The notes under the pieces were generated by a model. That model was not told where the DNA came from. It saw only the letters and a list, made by a program, of their open reading frames with translations, and searched no databases. DNA of 64,000 nucleotides from Pseudozobellia sp. WGM2 (GTDB lineage: Bacteria > Bacteroidota > Bacteroidia > Flavobacteriales > Flavobacteriaceae). The position numbers and the translations under genes were made by a program. Every line of letters starts with the position of its first letter. The first letter of the stretch is position 1. Of this stretch, positions 25,811-32,830 are shown piece after piece. The stretch covers positions 62,001-126,000 of the forward strand of contig NZ_JADNYK010000009.1 in the NCBI RefSeq assembly GCF_017810075.1. Reading direction: 5' to 3'.

Positions 25811-26550
25811 TTATATATTATCCGGTTTAGTAAAAAATTCAATTACTTTTTTATCATTAGACATTAGGTTTTCAATATGTTCGTCCATTTCTTGCGAAGA
25901 CATAATCGTTGAATTTAGTTGCAATGAACGCAGAGTTCCATCCTTTTGAGGTGCAATTAATATTATTCTTCCAATTCTTAAATCGAACAATCGCATATTG
26001 ACGATTGCATAGTCATTTCTATCCGCAGTCAAAAATGAAATAAATTGTATTTCGTTAGACTTTGTTTTAACAAATCCTTGTCCGATGTAATGTGGATGAT
26101 TTCTTGATGTAATACTTACATTTGTATGTGAATATCTTTTTAAATCAATGCTATCAGTCAAAACCGCAATTGTGAAGAAAACTTCGTTTGGTTTGTCATC
26201 TATAAATTCTTGGTTAATCGCATTTTTATTTATGTACAAAGAATGATAGATTATTTTCTTGTCTTTTAAGTCAAACCCTTTCCAATTACCTGAATTTCCC
26301 AAGCCGTTGAAAGTGGTGTCAATTAGATCATAATCAGGAACTGGAAAAACTCCGTTTATCATTGGTTTTCCGCTAATTTCTAAATTTTCTGTATCGGCTT
26401 TCCAATTTTTTGAACTCCATTTTGTTGAATCATTTCTGTTTTTGTTATGGATTTTTTCTTTTCAAGGTTCCATTCAAATCTACTTTCCTTTTCTTGGGCT
26501 TTACAACCAAATGCAAGAATTAAGAAAATATATGTGATTGCTCTATTCAT
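25811..26550 (-). pseudogene. Lipoprotein of unknown function, frameshifted in an A-tract
   Basis: An ATG at 26548-26550 opens a lipoprotein signal (ITYIFLILAFGC) and reads KAQEKESRFEWNLEKKK before going out of frame at a six-A run (minus strand, 26452-26457). With seven A the frame continues IHNKNRNDSTKWSSKNWKAD and joins the long downstream frame (MINGVFPVPDYDLIDTTFNG to the stop at 25811), giving about 246 residues. The span of 740 bp is one short of a multiple of three. The protein has no family I know; it ends EFFTKPDNI. The usable internal start at 26362 could still give a cytoplasmic fragment. Confidence 0.75.
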
Positions 26551-26581
26551 AAGATTTTGTTCAAATTACACACAACGCCGC

Positions 26582-26717
26582 GCTATGTGAAGTCCGGCGG
26601 ATTTTATGAAATATAGCAAAATCACCATAAATATGCCATGTCATGTTTCGTAACGAGTCCGCGCGAGCGGACGTGCCGTTAGTGATTTTTCGGTATTGGG
26701 AATAAAATCCGCTCGAT
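26582..26717. repeat. Island palindromic repeat, copy B (right end lost)
   Basis: Matches copies A and C from GCTATGTGAAGTCCGGCGG through GTGATTTTTCGGTATTGGG and AATAAAATCCG, but the CAGATTGCATATAGC end is replaced by other DNA. The central hairpin GTCCGC-GCGA-GCGGAC is intact. Confidence 0.85.
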
Positions 26718-26780
26718 TCCTATTCGGCCCATCTGTAAAGCTTCAAAAATTGACTTTTCAACACTGGACCTGAAAGAAAA

Positions 26781-26846
26781 AAGCCCCTTAAAGAGGCTTA
26801 TAACAATCCCTTTTTGTTGCCGATCAGGGGCTTGTGCAACGGTTAC
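26781..26846. repeat. Island repeat module F, copy 2 (hairpin, possible terminator)
   Basis: AAGCCCCT (26781-26788) pairs perfectly with AGGGGCTT (26826-26833); inside is the TAACAATCC...GTTGCCG segment common to the copy at 25741. It lies 22 bp past the stop of the HNH gene and has a T-run on the minus strand, so it may also stop transcription. Confidence 0.75.
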
Positions 26847-26867
26847 CGGTGTTGGCAACTGGTTTTT

Positions 26868-27659
26868 TTAATTCCAATTTCGAAGTGTAAAATCTATTTC
26901 ATTTAATTTTTTCAGTTCAATTAATTCCCTAAACACAAAACCTGTACCTATTTGGTATTTACTATCTTTAATTAAATAGTCAAAATTTAATTTTGCTTTT
27001 GCAGTCGCCTCGACATAAAAATTCAAGCCTGTCATACTTAAATGGTAAAATCCATATTTATCTAAAATCTCAAGTCCGTAGTCATTAAACGGAAGTTCGT
27101 GTGATAATTCCAAATCTTCTGTGATTCTTACGCCATCACTACTCTTTAAATAATATAAAGGTAATTCTCCACTATCGTGTCTTACAAATTCTCTTATTCT
27201 ATCGAATTTATTGTCAAGTCCATTTTCTGTATTTCGATGGTATTCTTGAAGAAAAATATTGTAAATACCTCTTTTAAATTTTCGAGTTAATTGATTTGCA
27301 TATGTTGCATTTCGTCTGTAATCAATATTCAACTTTAAGGTTTTGCTAGTGTGATAATAGTTGAAAAATTGAGATTTGAATTTTTTCCAAGAATTAGAAT
27401 CTTTTTTATTGGTAAGTAGAAATTTATGAACATTGAAAAACTCCTTTAAAACCTTGTCAACTGAATATGTCACTTTATCCAATTTATTATCACTACCGAA
27501 AAAATTATTGCAGGAATCACAAATATCAAATCCAATGTTGTGAGAATTTAGTTTTTTTGGGATTGTGTGTGGTTTAGTGTAAAAACCCACTTCTGGTTTC
27601 GATTTTAAGCACCAAATACATTTCCCTTTTCTAATATATTCTTTCTTGTTCGTGGTCAT
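26868..27659 (-). CDS. HNH-type zinc-finger protein, putative nuclease
   Basis: 263 residues. The N-terminal 55 residues have Cys14-x2-Cys17, a His31-Thr-Ile-Pro and Cys47-x2-Cys50-Asn, the arrangement of HNH_5-type domains in which the Cys form a zinc knuckle and the His and Asn lie in the catalytic loop. The remaining 200 residues are Lys/Tyr-rich and unfamiliar. HNH proteins of this kind occur in restriction and other defence systems; nuclease activity is inferred. The ATG is preceded by GGTGTTGGCAACAAG, the GTT-type end of the upstream palindromic repeat. Confidence 0.7.
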   Translation of the reverse strand: MTTNKKEYIRKGKCIWCLKSKPEVGFYTKPHTIPKKLNSHNIGFDICDSCNNFFGSDNKLDKVTYSVDKVLKEFFNVHKFLLTNKKDSNSWKKFKSQFFNYYHTSKTLKLNIDYRRNATYANQLTRKFKRGIYNIFLQEYHRNTENGLDNKFDRIREFVRHDSGELPLYYLKSSDGVRITEDLELSHELPFNDYGLEILDKYGFYHLSMTGLNFYVEATAKAKLNFDYLIKDSKYQIGTGFVFRELIELKKLNEIDFTLRNWN

Positions 27660-27681
27660 TTTAACTTGTTGCCAACACCGC

Positions 27682-27859
27682 GCTATGTGAAGTCCGGCGG
27701 ATTTTATGGAAATATAGCAAAATCACCATAAATATGCCATGGTAATCCGGCTTCCGCTTAATGCCGTGGCATGTTTCGTAACGAGTCCGCGGGAGCGGAC
27801 GTGCCTCTAGTGATTTTGCGATATTGGGAATAAAATCTGTCGACCAGATTGCATATAGC
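27682..27859. repeat. Island palindromic repeat, copy C
   Basis: 178 bp, as copy A but with a 24-bp insertion (27741-27764 region, TAATCCGGCTTCCGCTTAAT) at the GCCATGG position. Arms GCTATGTG (27682-27689) / CATATAGC (27852-27859), inner GCAAAATCAC / GTGATTTTGC and the perfect tip GTCCGC-GGGA-GCGGAC. It begins 22 bp before the HNH start. Confidence 0.88.
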
Positions 27860-27930
27860 TGTTGTGCCCCTTGCCCTAGGCAGCGAAAAACCACAAAGAA
27901 TGCGCTGTACGAAAGCAGTAGGTCTTCAGT
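27860..27930. repeat. Repeat tail shared with 23279-23348
   Basis: Follows copy C as the related DNA follows variant D. The remaining gap to 28058 is AT-rich with one small hairpin, TATACC (27946-27951) / GGTATA (27958-27963). Confidence 0.7.
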
Positions 27931-28058
27931 TGAAGAGGTGTGATTTATACCTTTTCGGGTATAATTTATTTGATTTTTTTTAGTGTTATACCTAATGAAA
28001 TATAATTAACGGAAACAATATGTAATATATAAAACCTGCAATTGGCAATGTACATTTA

Positions 28059-28952
28059 TTAGTTGACCTCAGAATCTGGTGGCATCCAACTAATTGCATA
28101 GGTTAGGCCAGGAGTTGGATCTTTAACTCTTAAAGTAGCCTTTTTATCAAACTCATATTCAAATCCGTTTTGAATTATTTCTGTTTCTTTTATATGTATT
28201 GTATGTGTACCACTTACAAAACAAACTGGGTAAGGTTTTCCAGATAGTTCTTTTAACTCATATGGAAATATTATGGCTAATTCTAATTCATCCATTGGGA
28301 CTAAAACTTTTGAAGCACAATATTCATTTTCCCAATCAGTGTTCTTGTAGCGTTGTTGAGCTTCCTTTTTAGTACTGGTGTAACCTTTTTCAACTTCTTG
28401 AGTACATTTAAATCCAATTTTACAATCCGAAGTAGAACAATGACCTAATATTGTGAAATTACCTTTGTATTCAGAGTAATCTTTTCCATTGGAACGAAAT
28501 TTTAAATCACGCATTACAACTGGGTAATCTGAATCATTTAATTCTATGACTACAGGTTTAGAAATTCGAACACCATTTCCTTCTGCTGTAAAAGTGTAAG
28601 GTATTTTTAGATTTGAAAACTCTTGAAAGGGTTCAAGCCCATCCCATAACGATTGAATCACTGCATTACCATTTCCATCTAAATGAAATTCTTTTACTTG
28701 TCTTTTTATTCTGTATGAATAGTTAGGTGTATGCCGGCTTAAAGTTTTTATGGCTTTGGCTAATTCTTCTTTGGACTCCTTTAACTCTTTAATTTTTTTA
28801 TTATTTCGAATATTGAAAACAAAAGACAAAATTGCAACGAATGCTATTATTGAAGAAATAATAATTTGTAATGTACCTTGTTCCATTGAATGATGTTTAA
28901 TCTCTAAGGCCGTAACAATTTGCATAAAATAGACAATGGTCATTAGCTTCAA
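28059..28952 (-). CDS. Membrane-anchored protein of unknown function
   Basis: 297 residues (275 if Met23 at 28886 is the start). One membrane helix (TLQIIISSIIAFVAILSFVF), a short Lys/Glu coiled coil (KIKELKESKEELAKAIKTLS), and a soluble beta-rich domain with four Cys (HCSTSDCKIGFKC). The end GLTYAISWMPPDSEVN is distinctive. I do not recognise the family. The topology (one helix, coiled coil, soluble domain) is common among effectors and sensors of phage-defence systems, but there is no direct evidence. The gene starts 11 bp after repeat H copy 2. Confidence 0.75.
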   Translation of the reverse strand: MKLMTIVYFMQIVTALEIKHHSMEQGTLQIIISSIIAFVAILSFVFNIRNNKKIKELKESKEELAKAIKTLSRHTPNYSYRIKRQVKEFHLDGNGNAVIQSLWDGLEPFQEFSNLKIPYTFTAEGNGVRISKPVVIELNDSDYPVVMRDLKFRSNGKDYSEYKGNFTILGHCSTSDCKIGFKCTQEVEKGYTSTKKEAQQRYKNTDWENEYCASKVLVPMDELELAIIFPYELKELSGKPYPVCFVSGTHTIHIKETEIIQNGFEYEFDKKATLRVKDPTPGLTYAISWMPPDSEVN

Positions 28953-28962
28953 TTTATTTTTA

Positions 28963-29035
28963 AATCTATGGGCCTAGAAAAGTATGGTCTCAGATCAAAG
29001 AAAAATTTGTTTGTTTTTTAACTCAGTTCTTTGTT
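28963..29035. repeat. 73-bp repeat H, copy 2
   Basis: Nearly identical (about two differences) to 23447-23519. As there, it sits directly behind a gene end (stop at 29044) and in the sense strand begins with AACAAAGAACTGAG. Confidence 0.9.
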
Positions 29036-29043
29036 ATGCACCG

Positions 29044-30021
29044 TTATTCTTTACGATATGATTTTAAAAAATCTTTAAATGCAGAGACAGTTTCTAAATC
29101 AAAATCTTTTTCAATTTTTGCTTTTTCAATATTTAATAATGTTTCTTGATTTTGTAATTTAAAATTCCGCTCAGTTTTTGATAAATTTAGAATTATTTGC
29201 TCTACTAATTTTTCATTTTTAGTAATGTAAGCAATTTTTAAAGAGGATGAAAGAGCGGAAAGGTTTGTAAGTTCATTTTGAAAATACTTAGCATCTTCTA
29301 AGTTGTTTTTATAAAGTCTTAAAAAGAAGAAAGCGAATAACTGAATGAAAACTACAAAAGTAATTCTGGGTAAAAAGTGAAGAACAAAACTGCTGATGTC
29401 AGCATATGTATTATCAGATAGAATCGAAAGAGCTAAAATTGTTATAGATGCAATTGTACCAATAATACCAATCACTAAATTTACTATTGAATTTCGTTGA
29501 ATTCGGTCAATATATTGCTCGGTATTTTCTGTTAAAGGCGATAGTTCAGTAATCAACGCATTTGAGATAAATTCTGCCTCTATTCCTTTCTTGAATCTTT
29601 TATCAAGTTTTGATATTAGAGAATCTTCCAAATTATCTACTACTTTGCTGTAAATAGTTTTTTCAACATCTAAAATTTTTGGGTTTTTTAGTAAAGCTTC
29701 ATTAATAGAGGATGTTAAATTATTTTGCTTCTCAATTTCACGTTTGTATCTGTATAGAGTTTCAATACTGTTTTTTTCTTTGTCAGAATTTAAAAATTTT
29801 ACGAGTAAAGGAAGAGCAGCTGTTAATAAAGCGGTAATTAAAACTAGAATCTTTATTGAATCTGTTTTATCAGAAATTAATTCATCTTCAAAAAAGTTTT
29901 TACTTAAAACAAAAAAAACCGTTAGACCACCTAAAATAGTAATCAAGAATGCAAAAAACATTCGGTTGTCGTCAAAAATTAATCTGAACAATATTTTCGT
30001 GAAACTTTTTTTATTCTTCAT
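29044..30021 (-). CDS. Multi-pass coiled-coil membrane protein of unknown function
   Basis: 325 residues. Two N-terminal helices (FFAFLITILGGLTVFFVL; ILVLITALLTAALPLLVKFL), a long charged coiled coil (about 75-170), two more helices (LVIGIIGTIASITILALSIL; ITFVVFIQLFAFFFLRLY) and a C-terminal coiled coil rich in Lys and Glu. Very AT-rich codons. The family is unknown; four helices with long cytoplasmic coiled coils suggest a sensor or membrane-perturbing partner. It lies between repeat H and a hairpin repeat, 97 bp behind the OLD-type nuclease gene, and could be its partner (inference). Confidence 0.75.
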   Translation of the reverse strand: MKNKKSFTKILFRLIFDDNRMFFAFLITILGGLTVFFVLSKNFFEDELISDKTDSIKILVLITALLTAALPLLVKFLNSDKEKNSIETLYRYKREIEKQNNLTSSINEALLKNPKILDVEKTIYSKVVDNLEDSLISKLDKRFKKGIEAEFISNALITELSPLTENTEQYIDRIQRNSIVNLVIGIIGTIASITILALSILSDNTYADISSFVLHFLPRITFVVFIQLFAFFFLRLYKNNLEDAKYFQNELTNLSALSSSLKIAYITKNEKLVEQIILNLSKTERNFKLQNQETLLNIEKAKIEKDFDLETVSAFKDFLKSYRKE

Positions 30022-30050
30022 TCAGTTTTGTTTTAATTGTGCATTATCGG

Positions 30051-30108
30051 TTTGTATATGGTGCGTTGTCGTCCCGCAGGGCGGCTATGCACTATATACC
30101 TAGTTGTA
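30051..30108. repeat. Inverted repeat between membrane protein and OLD gene
   Basis: On the minus strand GTATATAGTGC pairs with GCACCATATAC (one mismatch) around a GC-rich CCGCCCTGCGGGACG centre; the left side has GTACAAC. The form resembles the other island intergenic palindromes but the sequence is different. Confidence 0.6.
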
Positions 30109-30118
30109 CTTTCGTGTT

Positions 30119-32035
30119 TTATTTTTTCACAAATTCTATAATTCTAGCAGTTAAGTCGATTAGCAACTGAGATTTGATTCCTTCATTCCATGCTAATTCT
30201 AAACTCTTTGCAATCGCTAGAGGATTCTTTTTTAATCCACCTGCATTTCCATAAAATGCAGCTGCTTCGTCTTCATATTTTTTTAAATCCTGTCCGAGTT
30301 CATTAATAATTTCATTTGTCAAGTTGGTTTGCCATGCGGTCAAGTTATCTTTAATTACCGTACTTGCAAGCCACTCGTCAACATCTGCATAGTTTTTTAA
30401 TGAGAGAATTGCTTTGTTATCTTTTTTATGTTTTGGAACCTCATGTTCCGTTGTTTTATCAGTATCACTATCGTAGACAACGAAAGTTGGTATGTCAAGA
30501 AGTTTTGCCATTGCTAACGGCTTGATTAACTTGTTTTTCCCTTCTACGGGAACAATGTGACAACCATGGCGCCTGAACTCGGTCATACCATCTGTTAAGA
30601 GCAAGTAAGAGCTTATGTATGCAATATCTTCATGACCTTCAACTAAAATCAATTTTTTACAGAAGAACATTTCATTCACAACTGGATTTAGCGAAGGGTA
30701 AAGTTTGGCAACCATTCCACTTTCAGTCACAAGCTTTTCTCCAACAGAATGTAATTCTGTGGCCAAAGATTCATAGGTCAGTCTTTTAATTTTTGTTTCA
30801 CTCGGTTCTCCTTCTTCACGAGCAAGTCTAATCTTATCAAAGCTATCGCCTGGAATAAATAGAGGACTATGTGTACAGATAATAATTTGAGAATTTGATT
30901 CAGATAACTCAATTAAAGTTTCGGCCAAATACCTTGCCTGTGGTGGGTGCTGAAATAGCTCCGGTTCTTCAATCCCCATTAATAAAGTAGGAACGTTTTC
31001 AGGGTCAAACATTGATAGTTCCTGAAGCAAAGCGAGCATATACGAGCGTTGCAAGCCATGTCCAAACCTTGACAATTCACCTTCAAATCCCCTTTCACCA
31101 ACTTTAAGTCCTGCTAAGGGTTCTTCAATCTTGATTGATTTGTCAGGGTCTTGTTTCCACTGAATTGAAGCGGTAATATTTGGGTGTGCCCAATTTGATA
31201 ATCTATTCTGTAGAGAACCCGAAATATCATCAAGAGTTTTTTGCTCTGCGTCTAAGAGCTTCTGATATTCAGCTCGCACATTGTTTCTTAAATCCCTAAT
31301 GTTCTCGTCAAAAGATACTTGAGAACGGACAGTTCTAGCTAGTAATTGTCCTAAAGCTGATTTGGTAGATTCTTCACTTTCTTCAGTTGCGTCTTTTATC
31401 GCTGGGACAAAAATCCATTGAATGTGAGATTCTAATTTATTAACTCCGCGTGAAACCCCATAGAATTGGTCTTCACTTGGTATTAAGACACATTTTTCAG
31501 GGTTTTTGCTCTCGTAATCATGTAATGCGGATATCATATCTGCCTTTGAATTGGCACTAGAAATGTCCTTATACTTTTCCCTGAATGATTTGAATATTTC
31601 CTTTAATTCCGCTGCTTTTGCTCCGCTTTTATCAGCTTCAAAAAACTTTCGAAACCCCTCCATTCCTAATCTGTTTCCAAACTGCTTTACATCTGCCTTT
31701 TCAGTAATAGCATCATAAACAGCAATAGCCGTTATTATCAATTTATCTTGTCGAACATAATCTGCCAACTCTTCTTTCGCTTGGTCTGATAAGGCAGAAA
31801 AAGTAACCGTAATTCTTATCGGCTGACTTATATTGGCATGGTGAAAGTCATTCGATGAAAGTTTCAGCAAATCGGTTTGACTGTCTTTGCTCTGTCTAAA
31901 GAATAAATTAAGTGCATGAAAAACTGTCGACTTACCAACTCCATTTGGACCTACAAATGAGGTGTAATCATCAAATTCAATTGTTTCGTTTTTAAAGGCA
32001 CGGAAGTTTTCTATTTTTAATGATTCAATTTTCAT
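30119..32035 (-). CDS. OLD-family ATPase/TOPRIM nuclease (stand-alone)
   Basis: 638 residues. N-terminal AAA15/RecF-type ATPase: MKIESLKIENFRAFKNETI, Walker A GPNGVGKST at residues 29-37, signature-like FGHGLQRSYMLALL, Walker B TLLMGIEEPELFQHP and switch IICTHSPLF. C-terminal TOPRIM: KLILVEGHEDIAYISSYL with the catalytic Glu, and FVVYDSDTDKT with DxD-like Asp. No UvrD-type helicase is adjacent, so it is not a Gabija pair; a class 1 OLD protein is the closest match. P2 OLD and relatives act against phages. 157 bp of palindromic DNA lie in front of it. Confidence 0.92.
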   Translation of the reverse strand: MKIESLKIENFRAFKNETIEFDDYTSFVGPNGVGKSTVFHALNLFFRQSKDSQTDLLKLSSNDFHHANISQPIRITVTFSALSDQAKEELADYVRQDKLIITAIAVYDAITEKADVKQFGNRLGMEGFRKFFEADKSGAKAAELKEIFKSFREKYKDISSANSKADMISALHDYESKNPEKCVLIPSEDQFYGVSRGVNKLESHIQWIFVPAIKDATEESEESTKSALGQLLARTVRSQVSFDENIRDLRNNVRAEYQKLLDAEQKTLDDISGSLQNRLSNWAHPNITASIQWKQDPDKSIKIEEPLAGLKVGERGFEGELSRFGHGLQRSYMLALLQELSMFDPENVPTLLMGIEEPELFQHPPQARYLAETLIELSESNSQIIICTHSPLFIPGDSFDKIRLAREEGEPSETKIKRLTYESLATELHSVGEKLVTESGMVAKLYPSLNPVVNEMFFCKKLILVEGHEDIAYISSYLLLTDGMTEFRRHGCHIVPVEGKNKLIKPLAMAKLLDIPTFVVYDSDTDKTTEHEVPKHKKDNKAILSLKNYADVDEWLASTVIKDNLTAWQTNLTNEIINELGQDLKKYEDEAAAFYGNAGGLKKNPLAIAKSLELAWNEGIKSQLLIDLTARIIEFVKK

Positions 32036-32056
32036 TGGTAGGTTATTTTAAATGCA

Positions 32057-32192
32057 CCACAACGTTTATGTATAAGAATAGTTGCGGGTTTGTATGCGAG
32101 GATTTTCCGAAGGAAAATCAGAAGTTACAAACATGCAACGACCTTTGATTTAGCACTACACCGCAATTATTTTTATACGGTGTTGCCAATAG
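32057..32192. repeat. attC-like structured intergenic region
   Basis: A nested palindrome spans 32081-32139: GTTGC / GCAAC, GTTTGTA (32088-32094) / TACAAAC (32126-32132), and GATTTTCC (32101-32108) / GGAAAATC (32112-32119). Next to it is a hairpin ACACCG (32158-32163) / CGGTGT (32178-32183) and repeat module G copy 2 (32140-32190). In the gene-sense strand the region starts with GGCAAC after the 32193 gene and ends with GTTGTGG before the OLD gene, which loosely resembles integron R'' and R' boxes. Confidence 0.55.
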
Positions 32193-32582
32193 TTATTCTT
32201 CTTCGGTTTCGTGAAAATCACTAAAATTCACTTCTTCGTCATAGTCCAAATTCGGATATTTATCGTCAAATCGGTTGTGAAGAACTATATGTAATCGTTT
32301 AAAAAGAATGTCAATAATTTCTTTTTCGTCCTCAACTTCGCACGACATACTCACAATGTGTTCTTTTTCCTCTGTACTTCTTTCTTTGTCAACACAAAGA
32401 AGTGAAACACTAAAACCGTCAGTTCCATAAAGTGATATTCCGATAGGTTCAAATCTTTCAAAATTCAAGTCAAAAAACCTTGCTAAACTTTTAATATCAT
32501 CTCCTTTAGGACCACCAAATGCGTCAGATATATCCGCAGAAACGGTTCCTTTAAAGTCGTTATATTGAGTACTTGCTTTCAT
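32193..32582 (-). CDS. Small acidic protein of unknown function
   Basis: 129 residues, no signal peptide, strongly acidic C-terminus (DYDEEVNFSDFHETEEE). Predicted alternating strands and helices (PIGISLYGTDGFSVSLLCVD, EIIDILFKRLHIVLHNRFD). No family recognised. It is the rightmost island gene, same orientation as the others, and is followed by the attC-like region. Confidence 0.7.
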   Translation of the reverse strand: MKASTQYNDFKGTVSADISDAFGGPKGDDIKSLARFFDLNFERFEPIGISLYGTDGFSVSLLCVDKERSTEEKEHIVSMSCEVEDEKEIIDILFKRLHIVLHNRFDDKYPNLDYDEEVNFSDFHETEEE

Positions 32583-32701
32583 ATAATTTAATTTTCAATT
32601 TTTGTTTCCGTTCTGTTGCTCTTAATTATTGGCTTCACATAAATATATATTACTCCATACTATTTAAGTGACTTATATTTAGTGTTTTATTGCCAAAGAG
32701 C

Positions 32702-32721
32702 ATGGGTCTTGTCAAACCCAT
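32702..32721. terminator. Possible terminator of the phosphatase gene
   Basis: ATGGGT (32702-32707) / ACCCAT (32716-32721) hairpin, 110 bp past the stop of the minus-strand PhoD-like gene. The stem is short and only a modest T-run follows on either side, so this is tentative. The rest of 32583-32830 is AT-rich with no gene. Confidence 0.35.
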
Positions 32722-32830
32722 CTTTTCCAATCGCAAAATACCGCAAGCGATTCACCTTTCTTTACAGAAAAGCGTAATCAGCCATATCTTAAATCTGGGG
32801 GGGAGTAAAGCCTTAAAAATACTATTTTTT

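Noticed and set aside
24725-27859. Insertion sequence or MITE derived from one
   Set aside because: No transposase gene anywhere in the window and pairing extends through the whole element rather than only terminal repeats; target duplications were not seen.
29044-32035. Gabija (GajA/GajB) or PARIS system
   Set aside because: No UvrD-like helicase next to the OLD gene, and ATPase and TOPRIM are in one protein, unlike the split PARIS pair.
22430-32640. Prophage or integrative element with integrase
   Set aside because: No integrase, structural phage, relaxase or conjugation gene was found; tRNA-Arg lies 21 kb away and shows no att-like duplication near the island.
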